Below the pieces are notes generated by a model, which made no database searches, was not told the origin of the DNA, and saw only the letters and a list, made by a program, of their open reading frames with translations. This document shows, piece after piece, positions 1-12,308 of a DNA stretch of 64,000 nt (positions are counted from its first letter, which is position 1; each line of letters begins with the position of its first letter). This DNA is from Pseudomonas putida (lineage in GTDB: Bacteria > Pseudomonadota > Gammaproteobacteria > Pseudomonadales > Pseudomonadaceae). The position numbers and the translations under genes are program-made. The stretch spans positions 1 through 64,000 of the forward strand of contig NZ_JANHKS010000002.1 in assembly GCF_028682175.1 (NCBI RefSeq), in the 5' to 3' direction.

Positions 1-22
1 TCCGATCTCGATCTTGAGGCCG

Positions 23-50
23 CCCCCGCCGGCAAGCCGTGCTGCTACGG
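23..50. repeat. REP element, family B (single)
   Basis: The left edge carries a family B REP ending in GCCGGCAAGCCGTGCTGCTA. The same core recurs at 6611, 13407, 16935, 23570, 25771 and 43286. It lies just beyond the 3' end of cti. A partner element may lie outside the window. Confidence 0.75.
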
Positions 51-62
51 ATCTGATATCAC

Positions 63-2378
63 TCAGAGATTCTCGTACCGATTCATATCCAGCACCCCCG
101 CCTCCTGCGGCTCGGTCTCCTGGATGTAATGATCAAGGTCATGGAAATAGGTCCAGAACAGCGGATGGCTGCGGCGCACGCCCCAGCGTTCGACGATCTT
201 CTCGAACGCTTCCTTGTGGTCATGGGCCTTCTCCATCGCATCCACGAAGGCACTCACTTCATTGGCCGGAATGTTGAAGATGAAGTTCGGGTAGCTGCTC
301 AGCACCCCGGGGTAGATCGTCAGGTTGTCCAGCCCCGGCTGATAGCGGTAGGCCTCGCCCAGCAGGAACGCCACGTTACTGTGGGCGCGGTTGCGCAGCA
401 TGCTATAGACGATGCGTTTGCCGGTGCCGTCCTGGATCCGCAGCATGGTCGCTTCCGGCAACTGATTGATGACCTTGAGCCCTGCCGCAGGGCGCGCCAC
501 CAGCCGGCTCAGCGACTGTTCCACATCGCTGAACACCGGCCCCACGCCCGGACGCGAACAATAGGCGCCCGAGCAGCGGTTGATCGGATCGGGAGCGGCG
601 TTGAGCGTGCCGGCGCGCTCGATCAGCTTGCGCTCGAAGTCGCGCTTGGGGTCCTTCTCGTCCAGCTTCATGCCGGTCGGGGTGTCATCGTCGATGGCCT
701 GATAGTCCAGCCACATCTTCACTTTGCCGCTGTTCTGGTACCAACTGCCCAGGATGTCGTCGCGCTTGTCGGCCGGCATCAGGCGCAGGAAATTGACCTC
801 CGCGCCGTTGCGGATCAGGTCGAAATACAGACGCGTCTGCACCTGATGGGACACGTTGCCGTATACATCGAAGTTCACCACCAACTGGTAATAGGTGCGC
901 TCCAGCAGCGGGTAGTCGAACAGCCACACGGTGGTTGGCAGGTCGCCGATCAGGCCCTTGTTCACCGTGGCGCTGTCGAAGTGACGGAAGATGGTCAGCA
1001 GCGCATTGTCGTTGCCCGCCCACAGCGTCGCCCAGCCCGGTGGCGGCATGTGCGCGTAGGCATCGCTGCGCAGGTCTTCGTAGGCGTTGCGCTTGTCGCG
1101 GTAGTTGTGCCACAGGCTCAGCACACTGCCCACGTCATCGTCCTGCCCCGGCATCGCCAGCAACGGCGTGGCCTGGGCGCGGTAGGCCGCATCGGTGATG
1201 TAGCGATCGTGGGCCGGTTCCTGGAACAGCGCCCAGAAATGGTCGCGAATCACGTCGGTGGCGATCTGCCCTCGGCACACCGGCCCGCGAATGAAGGTGC
1301 GCACGAAGTATTCGGCGTTATCCAGCATGAACTGGTAACGGGCCACCGCCGGGATTTCCTTGAAGGTGTCGAACGGGTTGGCCCGACGCTGCGGGCCGTA
1401 CCCTGGCAACGAGGTGGCGTGCCAGTTGCCGCTGTAGAACAGCTGCTTGACCCGCGCCAGCTTCTGCGGCCCCATCGGGTAGGTGATGTGGGTCTTGTGC
1501 ACGATCACGCCCTGCACTGGCATCAGGCGGTAATAGAAGGTGGTGCCGGGGTCGTCATCGGGGCGGCGGGTGGCGATCAGGTCCACCGGCTGGCCACTGG
1601 GCGTGCGCGAACGGACCCACTGGAAGAAATGCCCCTGCTCGCCGTCGGTGAAATAGATGTGCGCCAGGAACAGGTGCTCGTACAGCCAGCGCGCCACCAG
1701 CGCCTCGGTGGAACCGGGACGGTTGAACAGACTTTCCCATTCGTTGATCTGCGCGGCTTCCCCCGGGCTCGGCTGCAGCGGCGTCTGCTCGACCGGCGCA
1801 CCGGCGGCCAGCCAGGTCTGTAAGGTGTTGTACTGGGCGTCGGTCAAGCCGGTGACCGCCAGCGGCATGCCCTGCCCCGGATGCGACTTGGCGTAGCCCT
1901 CGAACTCCTGGGGCAACGGGCACATGTTCTCGCGGTTGAGGCCCAGCACGATGTCATCCGGGAGCTTGGCGTTGGGCACCAGCGGCGCGCTGTGGCCGAA
2001 CTCCAGCATTTTCGCCAGCAAGGCGGCCTGGTTGCTCTGGCCGTCGAGCACCGAATAGAAGCCCTTCTTGCGCCAGGCCTCAGGCCCCTGGGCGTCGTAG
2101 AAAATCCGCGACGGCGCGATCGCCTGGCTGCGGTCGCCCTGGTACACCGGCACCTTTGACGCCCCGCGCAGCACACCTTCGCCGCTGCCCAGGTTCAACT
2201 GGCAGGCGGCGTCGTTGCAGGCATGGCAGGCCACGCACTTCTCGGTGAAAATCGGCTGGATGTCGCGGCTGTAGGAAATGGCCGGGTGTGGAGAGACGGG
2301 TTGCGCAAGGGGTGACTGCGCGAACGCTGCACCGCAAAACAATAGGGCCAGGGAAATGGCGAACACGCGATGCAACAT
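63..2378 (-). CDS. cti: Fatty acid cis/trans isomerase (Cti)
   Basis: A 771-aa protein with a Sec signal peptide (hydrophobic residues about 5-20, cleavage near AFAQS) and a c-type haem site CVACH at residues 48-52. Both are hallmarks of the periplasmic cytochrome-type Cti enzymes of Pseudomonas. Cti converts cis-unsaturated phospholipid acyl chains to trans, which rigidifies the membrane during solvent or heat stress. Length fits the family (about 770 aa). It is transcribed divergently from metH across about 170 bp, the arrangement I recall from other pseudomonads. The family is usually constitutive and controlled at enzyme level; I see no obvious operator. Its 3' end abuts a REP element. 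Confidence 0.95.
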   Translation of the reverse strand: MLHRVFAISLALLFCGAAFAQSPLAQPVSPHPAISYSRDIQPIFTEKCVACHACNDAACQLNLGSGEGVLRGASKVPVYQGDRSQAIAPSRIFYDAQGPEAWRKKGFYSVLDGQSNQAALLAKMLEFGHSAPLVPNAKLPDDIVLGLNRENMCPLPQEFEGYAKSHPGQGMPLAVTGLTDAQYNTLQTWLAAGAPVEQTPLQPSPGEAAQINEWESLFNRPGSTEALVARWLYEHLFLAHIYFTDGEQGHFFQWVRSRTPSGQPVDLIATRRPDDDPGTTFYYRLMPVQGVIVHKTHITYPMGPQKLARVKQLFYSGNWHATSLPGYGPQRRANPFDTFKEIPAVARYQFMLDNAEYFVRTFIRGPVCRGQIATDVIRDHFWALFQEPAHDRYITDAAYRAQATPLLAMPGQDDDVGSVLSLWHNYRDKRNAYEDLRSDAYAHMPPPGWATLWAGNDNALLTIFRHFDSATVNKGLIGDLPTTVWLFDYPLLERTYYQLVVNFDVYGNVSHQVQTRLYFDLIRNGAEVNFLRLMPADKRDDILGSWYQNSGKVKMWLDYQAIDDDTPTGMKLDEKDPKRDFERKLIERAGTLNAAPDPINRCSGAYCSRPGVGPVFSDVEQSLSRLVARPAAGLKVINQLPEATMLRIQDGTGKRIVYSMLRNRAHSNVAFLLGEAYRYQPGLDNLTIYPGVLSSYPNFIFNIPANEVSAFVDAMEKAHDHKEAFEKIVERWGVRRSHPLFWTYFHDLDHYIQETEPQEAGVLDMNRYENL

Positions 2379-2489
2379 GGAACGGACGTCCTGAATATTT
2401 AAACCTGCGACGATTCTACCCGTGGCGAGCTGCCATCAACATGAGCAGAATTCATGAAAAAGCTGCAACGGTTTAAAAGCGTACAGGTT

Positions 2490-2498
2490 TGCTATTAT
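2490..2498 (+). promoter_or_regulatory. Candidate extended -10 promoter of metH
   Basis: TGCTATTAT (TG at 2490-2491, TATTAT at 2493-2498) fits an extended -10 box about 50 nt before the metH ATG. There is no convincing -35 at the right distance, which is compatible with an extended -10 promoter. The remaining cti-metH gap (2379-2550) shows no recognisable riboswitch core. Confidence 0.4.
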
Positions 2499-2550
2499 TT
2501 CGCACCTTTCATCGTCACCTTTTTTGTCTTTTCCTGGTTCGGGTAACCCT

Positions 2551-6261
<3,711 letters not shown>

Positions 6262-6291
6262 GCCCGGCCACCCCGGCGGCGTCTGAACCAC

Positions 6292-6584
6292 CGCTTTCGC
6301 GGGCAAGCCCGCTCCCACAGATGTTGCGGTGTTCATCAATTCCGGGGCAGACCCCGACCCACTGTGGGAGCGGGCTTGCCCGCGAAAGCGTCAGACCTTT
6401 CACATCGGCGGCGTCTGACCCGACGCCGTCGCGGGCAAGCGCGCTCCTACAGGTGTTGCGGTGTTCATCAATTCCGGGGCAGACCCAGACCCACTGTGGG
6501 AGCGGGCTTGCCCGCGAAAGCGTCAGACCTTTCACACCGGCGGCGTCTGACCCGACGCCGTCGCGGGCAAGCGCGCTCCTACAG
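6292..6584. repeat. REP family A array with 132-bp tandem duplication
   Basis: Five family A REP cores alternate in orientation. A 132-bp unit beginning near 6321 (TGTTGCGGTGTTCATCAATT...) is repeated almost identically from 6453, with only a few substitutions. Each unit holds one forward and one reverse REP. The array lies downstream of metH. Confidence 0.9.
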
Positions 6585-6610
6585 CGCTCCGGTAGCTTCT
6601 GCCCGAAGGG

Positions 6611-6743
6611 CGTAGCAGCACGGCTTGCCGGCGGGCTGGCGCGCAGCGGCAGTAGATCCTGAGCACGCGGTTTGCCTGACACACCGCAGCAGCCGGTTTT
6701 ACTGGCGCTGCGCACCAGCCCGCCGGCAAGCCGTGCTGCTACG
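6611..6743. repeat. REP family B inverted pair (long hairpin)
   Basis: Two family B REPs face each other. The left arm begins CGTAGCAGCACGGCTTGCCG at 6611 and its reverse complement ends at 6743. Homology continues past the REP cores for roughly 44 bp with about two mismatches, so the pair could form one long hairpin with a loop of about 45 nt. No gene lies between 6262 and 6844. Confidence 0.85.
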
Positions 6744-6844
6744 GGGTGGGATCGTTAGGGCGGCTGGGTTCAAACCAGTTGCCCCCACGCAGGCAATATC
6801 GCGGCTATCCTTTCTTCAGCCCTTTTGCCGGCGCTGGAGCGAAC

Positions 6845-7075
6845 ATGGACAATCCATCCAACGACCCACCTGACCACAAGCCGCCCACCCTCTGGCAGAT
6901 GCTGCACAGCGTCATGGCGGCAGCATTCGGAGTGCAAAGCCAGAAGAACCGCGCGCGGGACTTCACCCATGGCAAGCCATCGCACTTCGTGATCCTGGGC
7001 ATCGTATTCACCGCAGTGTTCGCACTGACCCTGCTGGGCATCGTGCAACTGGTGCTGCACTTCGCCCTGCCCTGA
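6845..7075 (+). CDS. DUF2970 family small membrane protein
   Basis: A 76-aa protein starting at the ATG at 6845; the longer open frame from 6746 runs back into REP sequence. The N-terminal half is polar (WQMLHSVMAAAFGVQ, then QKNRARDF), followed by a single C-terminal transmembrane helix (about residues 48-72). This layout matches the uncharacterised DUF2970 family of proteobacterial membrane proteins. It sits alone between metH and the convergent binding-protein gene. No function is known. Confidence 0.8.
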   Translation: MDNPSNDPPDHKPPTLWQMLHSVMAAAFGVQSQKNRARDFTHGKPSHFVILGIVFTAVFALTLLGIVQLVLHFALP

Positions 7076-7087
7076 GCCCTGCGTTTT

Positions 7088-8173
7088 TCAGTTGCTCCCC
7101 ACCTTCACAAAGGGATACGCGACCCCCTCCGGGCTGCGCCCCTGGGTGAACTGGCGCACATCGATTCCGTAATCGTCCCGGCTGTTGGCCTGCATGAAAC
7201 GCTGGCTGTCCTTGCGCTCACGAAGCTGCATCGCCGACACACGCCAGGTACCGAAGGGCTGGCGGGTCTGGCTGTCGGCCTTGTCGTAATCATTGAGCAG
7301 CACCAGGGCCCAGCCCCCGAGGGTGAAATGCCCGCCGGCGTCGACGCTCAACGTGCCGTCGTGCAACGCCTGCAACGCGGCGGTGGAATCGTTGATGGTG
7401 CCCACCAGCACGTCCTTGCCCGGCTGCTTGCCGGTTTCGCGCACGGCGTCCATCACGCCAAATGCCATCAGGTCGCTTGCGGCCCAGATCAGGCTGACGT
7501 CGGGATAGCGCTTGAGCAACACCTGCGCCTGCTCGTACGCCCGGTCGCGACGCCAGCCACCGAGCACGATCTGCCGCAACCGCACCTGAGGGAATTCGGC
7601 CAGTGCCCGGTAGAGCCCGCGCTCCCGCTGCAGCGACACCGGCGTGCTGTTGGTACCCGAGAACGCCAGCATGTCGATGAACTGCCCCGCCGGCACTGGC
7701 GGATGGGATTCGATCAGGCGCCTGGCAACCAGATAGCCGCCCTCTTCATCGTTGGCGACCACGCTGCCGAGAAAATCCGGGTAGCGACTGCGCAGGTCGC
7801 CCAGGATGCTCAATTGGTTGGAGGTAAAGGTGTTGTTGACCGCGACCAGCTTGACCCCGCTGCCCACCGACAGGCGCAGCACTTCGGGTGCGACGTTCAA
7901 CTCGTTGGAGAACACCAGGTAATCAGGTCGGGCAGTGCCTTGCAGCGCCTGGCGCGCGAAGGTCAGCAGCGTGCGGGTATCGCGGTCGGTGTAGTGGATG
8001 GTCAGGTTCATGGCCAGCCGGTCGGCGGCAGCCTGCATGAAGCGGGAATAACTGGACCAATACGGATCCTGGGCCGAGCCCGGGTTGAGGAACACCACCG
8101 AAGCCGCCCACGCATTACCCAGCCACAACACACCCACGACGAGCATGAGGCAGCCACTGAAAAACCTTGCCAT
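7088..8173 (-). CDS. Periplasmic substrate-binding protein, sugar-binding (Peripla_BP) fold
   Basis: A 361-aa protein with an N-terminal signal peptide (ARFFSGCLMLVVGVLWLGNA). The body resembles type I periplasmic binding proteins (ribose/LuxP-like): VVFLNPGSAQDPYW at the N-terminus, DYLVFSNE, then a second lobe with WAASDLMAFGVMDAV. The start at 8173 puts the signal peptide at the N-terminus; the open frame extends 11 codons further. No permease or ATPase gene is adjacent, so it may feed a signalling protein elsewhere rather than a transporter (inference). The ligand cannot be told from the sequence. Confidence 0.75.
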   Translation of the reverse strand: MARFFSGCLMLVVGVLWLGNAWAASVVFLNPGSAQDPYWSSYSRFMQAAADRLAMNLTIHYTDRDTRTLLTFARQALQGTARPDYLVFSNELNVAPEVLRLSVGSGVKLVAVNNTFTSNQLSILGDLRSRYPDFLGSVVANDEEGGYLVARRLIESHPPVPAGQFIDMLAFSGTNSTPVSLQRERGLYRALAEFPQVRLRQIVLGGWRRDRAYEQAQVLLKRYPDVSLIWAASDLMAFGVMDAVRETGKQPGKDVLVGTINDSTAALQALHDGTLSVDAGGHFTLGGWALVLLNDYDKADSQTRQPFGTWRVSAMQLRERKDSQRFMQANSRDDYGIDVRQFTQGRSPEGVAYPFVKVGSN

Positions 8174-8288
8174 CGGACTCCGAGCCTCACGCCGAAAACG
8201 ATACAACCGACCTGCATCAGGCCTGCTTATACCTTATCGGCAAGCGTCGGGTAAGCTCTACCCCGCGCATTGATACCCGGTGCCGGCG

Positions 8289-8405
8289 TTACTGGTGACT
8301 CACCCAGAACACCGCAGCGCCTACGACCAGAATGATGATAAAGAGAATCGCCCAGGCGTCTACGTGACTGTCGGACTTGGCAGGTTTAGGGTGGGATCGG
8401 CTCAT
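8289..8405 (-). CDS. 38-aa single-pass membrane protein
   Basis: A short frame encodes MSRSHPKPAKSDSH, then one hydrophobic helix (about residues 17-35) and a short SHQ tail. A good Shine-Dalgarno AAGAGG lies 7-8 nt before the ATG. The basic, Ser/Pro-rich cytoplasmic N-terminus followed by a single TM helix is typical of conserved small membrane proteins, and I recall near-identical ones in other Pseudomonas. It is too short for most ORF callers. Function unknown. Confidence 0.75.
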   Translation of the reverse strand: MSRSHPKPAKSDSHVDAWAILFIIILVVGAAVFWVSHQ

Positions 8406-8732
8406 TGCATCGCCTCTTGTCTGTCTTATTGTCGATGAGACATGGAACTGACCGAAGACGGTTGACCCCGGCCTGAACCTGAGTAAAGTCCAGGGTTATC
8501 CCTCTCACAAGTGTGGTCATGAGCAGCCGACGGGTTGCTTATCGCTTTTAGCTATTTGCATATAAAGAAACATCACTTTTGCGCATATTCTCAAACTGCT
8601 ATTGTCCCCCCGGCCTCGTTGGAGGCTGCGCGACCGTGCGCGCAGATTTGTTTCGGACCCTGAATGCAGGCGGCACAGCATCGCCTCTCAGTTGGTCCAA
8701 GCAGCAGTGAACCGCCTGAGAACAGGACCACC
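8406..8732. other. Intergenic region upstream of cysI with probable CysB-type control region
   Basis: This 327-bp gap has no gene I can support. Its right half (about 8540-8610) is AT-rich compared with its surroundings (CATATAAAGAAACATCAC, then CATATTCTCAAACTGCTATT). That is the sort of sequence found at CysB-dependent promoters, and it lies directly upstream of the sulfite reductase gene. CysB control is inferred from gene content and AT-richness, not from a definite consensus. Confidence 0.35.
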
Positions 8733-10391
8733 ATGTACGTATATGACGAGTACGATCAGCGGATCGTCGAGGACCGCGTCAAGCAGTTCCGCGACCAGAC
8801 CCGCCGCTATCTGGCCGGCGAGCTGAGCGAAGAAGAGTTCCGCCCGCTTCGCCTGCAAAACGGCCTCTATGTCCAGCGCTTCGCCCCGATGCTGCGCGTG
8901 GCTGTGCCTTACGGCCAGCTGACGGCGCGCCAGGTGCGCATGCTGGCGAAAATCGCCCGCGACTACGACAAGGGCTACGCGCACATCAGCACCCGCCAGA
9001 ACGTGCAGTTCAACTGGCCGGCGCTGGAAGACATCCCCGACATCCTGGCTGAGCTGGCCACCGTGCAGATGCACGCGATCCAGACCAGCGGCAACTGCCT
9101 GCGCAACGTCACCACGGACCAGTTTGCCGGCGTCGCAGCCGACGAGCTGGTTGACCCGCGCCCATGGTGCGAGATCGTGCGCCAGTGGACCACCTTCCAC
9201 CCTGAATTCGCGTACCTGCCGCGCAAGTTCAAGATCGCGATCAACGGTTCCACCTCCGACCGCGCCGCCATCGAAGTCCACGACATCGGCCTTGAGCCGG
9301 TCAAGAACGCCGCTGGCGAACTGGGCTTCCGCGTGCTGGTGGGCGGCGGTCTGGGCCGTACCCCGGTGGTCGGTGCGTTCATCAACGAATTCCTGCCCTG
9401 GCAGGACCTGTTGAGCTACCTGGACGCCATCCTGCGGGTCTACAACCGCTACGGCCGTCGCGACAACAAGTACAAGGCCCGGATCAAGATCCTGGTCAAG
9501 GCGCTCACGCCTGAAGTCTTCGCCGAAAAAGTCGAGGCCGAAATGGCCCACCTGCGCGGCGGCCAGACCACCCTGACCGAAGCCGAAGTGCATCGCGTCG
9601 CCAAGCACTTCGTCGATCCGGAGTACAAGGCACTGGCCGACTACAGCGCCGAACTTGCGAATCTGGACCAGGAGCACGCAGGCTTTGCCCGCTGGCGCTC
9701 GCGCAACGTGCTGGCCCACAAGAAGCCGGGCTACGTGGCCGTGACCCTGTCGCTCAAGCCGACGGGCGTTGCGCCTGGCGATGTGACCGACAAGCAGCTG
9801 GACGCCATCGCCGATCTGGCCGATCGCTACAGCTTCGGCCAACTGCGCACCTCCCACGAACAGAACATCATTCTGGCCGACGTCGAGCAGAGCCAGTTGT
9901 TCACCCTCTGGGGCGAGCTGCGTGAAGGCGGTTTCGCCACGCCGAACATCGGCCTGCTGACCGACATCATCTGCTGCCCGGGCGGCGACTTCTGTTCGCT
10001 GGCCAACGCCAAGTCGATCCCGATTGCCGAATCCATCCAGCGCCGTTTCGACGACCTGGACTACCTGTTCGACATCGGCGAACTGGACCTGAACATTTCC
10101 GGCTGCATGAACGCCTGTGGTCACCACCACGTCGGCCACATCGGCATTCTGGGCGTGGACAAGAAAGGCGAAGAGTTCTATCAGGTATCCCTGGGTGGCA
10201 GCGCCAGCCGCGATGCCAGCCTGGGCAAGATTCTGGGCCCTTCCTTCGCACAGGACGCCATGCCGGATGTGATCGAGAAGCTGATCGACGTCTACGTTGA
10301 GAAGCGTACCGAAGACGAGCGCTTCATCGACACCTACCAGCGTATCGGCATCGACCCTTTCAAGGAGCGCGTCTATGCAGCGAATCATTAA
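8733..10391 (+). CDS. cysI: Sulfite reductase, haemoprotein subunit (CysI type)
   Basis: A 552-aa sirohaem protein that reduces sulfite to sulfide in cysteine biosynthesis. The four [4Fe-4S] cysteines show the family spacing: C415 and C421 in CCPGGDFC, C458 and C462 in SGCMNAC. Both ferredoxin-like nitrite/sulfite reductase repeats are present. The ATG at 8733 follows an AGGACC Shine-Dalgarno; the frame extends 23 codons upstream without support. No flavoprotein cysJ is nearby, as usual in Pseudomonas, where another electron donor is used. It overlaps the next gene by 17 nt and so forms a coupled pair. Confidence 0.93.
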   Translation: MYVYDEYDQRIVEDRVKQFRDQTRRYLAGELSEEEFRPLRLQNGLYVQRFAPMLRVAVPYGQLTARQVRMLAKIARDYDKGYAHISTRQNVQFNWPALEDIPDILAELATVQMHAIQTSGNCLRNVTTDQFAGVAADELVDPRPWCEIVRQWTTFHPEFAYLPRKFKIAINGSTSDRAAIEVHDIGLEPVKNAAGELGFRVLVGGGLGRTPVVGAFINEFLPWQDLLSYLDAILRVYNRYGRRDNKYKARIKILVKALTPEVFAEKVEAEMAHLRGGQTTLTEAEVHRVAKHFVDPEYKALADYSAELANLDQEHAGFARWRSRNVLAHKKPGYVAVTLSLKPTGVAPGDVTDKQLDAIADLADRYSFGQLRTSHEQNIILADVEQSQLFTLWGELREGGFATPNIGLLTDIICCPGGDFCSLANAKSIPIAESIQRRFDDLDYLFDIGELDLNISGCMNACGHHHVGHIGILGVDKKGEEFYQVSLGGSASRDASLGKILGPSFAQDAMPDVIEKLIDVYVEKRTEDERFIDTYQRIGIDPFKERVYAANH

Positions 10392-10869
10392 GAACAACGA
10401 AGTCATCGACGAAACCTGGCACCTGCTGCCCAAGGACACCGAGTTCGACAGCCTGTCCAACTGCGACGACCTGATCGTGCCGCTGACCCTGTGGCGCGAC
10501 CATGGTCACGCGCTCAAGGCCCGCGACGGCGGCCTGGGCGTATGGCTGGACAGCGACGAAGAAGCCGAGGAAATCGGCGATGACATCAAGCACTTCCAGG
10601 TCATCGCACTGAACTTCCCGGCGTTCACCGACGGTCGCAGCTATTCCAATGCGCGCCTGTTGCGTGACCGCTACGGCTTCAAGGGCGAGCTGCGGGCCAT
10701 TGGCGACGTGCTGCGCGACCAGTTGTTCTACCTGCATCGTTGCGGCTTCGACGCCTTCGCCATCCGCGCGGACAAAGACCCGTACGAAGCGCTGGAGAGC
10801 CTCAAGGACTTCTCCGTGACGTACCAGGCTGCAACCGACGAGCCGCTGCCGCTGTTCCGTCGTCGCTAA
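10375..10869 (+). CDS. DUF934 protein, sulfite-reductase partner
   Basis: A 164-aa cytosolic protein whose ATG lies inside the end of cysI (17-nt overlap), implying translational coupling. The sequence (NFPAFTDGRSYSNARLLRDR, LRDQLFYLHRCGFDAFAI) matches the DUF934 family found beside cysI or cysH in many proteobacteria. Its role is uncharacterised but presumably in assimilatory sulfate reduction. The operon ends at the strong hairpin at 10891. Confidence 0.85.
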   Translation: MQRIIKNNEVIDETWHLLPKDTEFDSLSNCDDLIVPLTLWRDHGHALKARDGGLGVWLDSDEEAEEIGDDIKHFQVIALNFPAFTDGRSYSNARLLRDRYGFKGELRAIGDVLRDQLFYLHRCGFDAFAIRADKDPYEALESLKDFSVTYQAATDEPLPLFRRR

Positions 10870-10890
10870 GCCGATCTTTCGGCCAGCAAC

Positions 10891-10926
10891 AAAAAGCCCC
10901 GGTTTCTTACGAAGCCGGGGCTTTTT
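10891..10926 (+). terminator. Rho-independent terminator of cysI-DUF934
   Basis: Perfect 12-bp arms AAAAAGCCCCGG (10891-10902) and CCGGGGCTTTTT (10915-10926) with a 12-nt loop whose ends can also pair, followed by a T-rich tail. It starts 21 nt after the stop codon and is symmetric enough to act on both strands. Confidence 0.92.
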
Positions 10927-10948
10927 GTTTGGGACATACACCCAACCC

Positions 10949-11041
10949 TGTGGGAGCGAGCTTGCTCGCGAAAGGGCCGGTACGTGCAACACATCTTACA
11001 AATCCGACCCGACGCCTTCGCGAGCAAGCTCGCTCCCACAG
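10949..11041. repeat. REP family A inverted pair
   Basis: Facing copies TGTGGGAGCGAGCTTGCTCG and the reverse complement ending CGCTCCCACAG, separated by about 40 bp. The core is the GAGCGAGCTTGCTCGCGA variant of family A. The pair lies between the cysI terminator and the 3' end of the convergent sohB. Confidence 0.85.
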
Positions 11042-11067
11042 ACTCAGCGCAATGAAATCATCGCGGT

Positions 11068-12090
11068 TTACCAGAACCGCTGCTGGGTCAGGCGGCTCCA
11101 CCAGCCGGTCACCAGGCGGTCCACCGAGGTGCTGGCCGCAAGGCCGACGCGCTCCTGCAAGCTCTTGCGCTCGGCATAATGCAAATGAAACACCTCGGCG
11201 GTCTTGGCCTTGTCGGCCAGATACTCGTCACTGGTCTTCAGTTCGTCCACCAGCAGCTTGTCCTTGGCCGCCATGCCCAGCCACACCTCACCGGTCGCCA
11301 CTTCATCGATCTGCAACTGCGGGCGGTAGCTGGCGACGAAGTTCTTGAACAGCTCATGGGTGATGTCCAGGTCCTGCTGGAACTTCTCGCGGCCCTTCTC
11401 GGTGTTTTCGCCAAACACCGTCAGCGTGCGCTTGTACTCGCCGGCCGTCAGCACTTCAAAGTCGATGTCGTGCTTCTTCAGCAGACGGTTGACGTTGGGG
11501 AGTTGTGCCACCACGCCAATGGAACCCAGCACGGCGAAAGGCGCACTGATGATGCGGTTGCCGATGCACGCCATCATGTAGCCGCCGCTGGCCGCGACCT
11601 TGTCGATGCAGATGGTCAGCGGAATGCCGGCCTGACGAATCCGCGCCAGTTGCGAGGAGGCCAGCCCGTAGCTGTGGACCATGCCGCCGCCGCTTTCCAG
11701 GCGCAGCACCACTTCGTCCTTCTCGGTGGCCAGCGACAGCAACGCGGTGATCTCGTGGCGCATGCTTTCAGTGGCCGACGCCTTGATGTCGCCGTCGAAA
11801 TCCAGCACATAGACGCGCGGCTTGACCTCGACCTGCTTCTTGTCCTTTTTCAGTTCCTTGGCCTGGGACTTGCGCAGCGCCTTGAGCCGCGCCTTGTCCA
11901 GCAGCGAGCCTTCCAGGCGGTCACGCAGGCCCTTGTAGAAATCGTTGAGTTTGGTCACATGCAACTGCCCGCCACCACCACGGCGACCGCGGCCGCGCAG
12001 CGAAGCGATGACAATCAGCACCATGACGATGGCAACCACCACGGTCACGGTCTTTGCCAGGAAGCTGGCGTAATCGAAAATGAACTCCAC
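11068..12090 (-). CDS. sohB: Inner-membrane serine protease SohB (peptidase S49)
   Basis: A 340-aa protein with an N-terminal membrane anchor (about residues 8-30), a Lys/Arg-rich linker and an S49 protease domain. The Ser/Lys dyad is S168 in KVAASGGYMMAC and K220 in GEYKRTL. The 52-residue spacing equals that of SppA. It matches SohB in length and in its N-terminal extension, and likely degrades membrane or signal-peptide fragments facing the periplasm. It is transcribed alone, convergent with cysI-DUF934. Confidence 0.92.
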   Translation of the reverse strand: MEFIFDYASFLAKTVTVVVAIVMVLIVIASLRGRGRRGGGGQLHVTKLNDFYKGLRDRLEGSLLDKARLKALRKSQAKELKKDKKQVEVKPRVYVLDFDGDIKASATESMRHEITALLSLATEKDEVVLRLESGGGMVHSYGLASSQLARIRQAGIPLTICIDKVAASGGYMMACIGNRIISAPFAVLGSIGVVAQLPNVNRLLKKHDIDFEVLTAGEYKRTLTVFGENTEKGREKFQQDLDITHELFKNFVASYRPQLQIDEVATGEVWLGMAAKDKLLVDELKTSDEYLADKAKTAEVFHLHYAERKSLQERVGLAASTSVDRLVTGWWSRLTQQRFW

Positions 12091-12244
12091 AGAGGCTCCT
12101 TACCTGCACGTCAGAACCTTGAACCAAGGCCCGTTCACAAATCGCGAATGACCCCAGCATACCGGCGCGCCTCGCGCCGGGCCAGCTACACGACTGTCAA
12201 AGATCATGACAATCGCACAATTCAAACAAGCGTATGTTTTTTTA

Positions 12245-12272
12245 TTGACAGACCCCGCGCCCTGCTCATAAC
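12245..12272 (+). promoter_or_regulatory. Candidate sigma-70 promoter for the phosphatase gene
   Basis: A perfect TTGACA -35 box at 12245-12250, a 16-nt spacer and CATAAC at 12267-12272. It lies about 37 nt before the GTG start at 12309 in an otherwise gene-free stretch between divergent genes. Confidence 0.6.
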
Positions 12273-12308
12273 CTCGCTTCACTTTCAGCGTGTCGGGATG
12301 ACGCGAAC

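Noticed and set aside
2379..2550. Cobalamin or S-adenosylhomocysteine riboswitch upstream of metH
   Set aside because: The leader after the likely promoter is only about 50 nt, and I could not find a B12-box or SAH riboswitch core.
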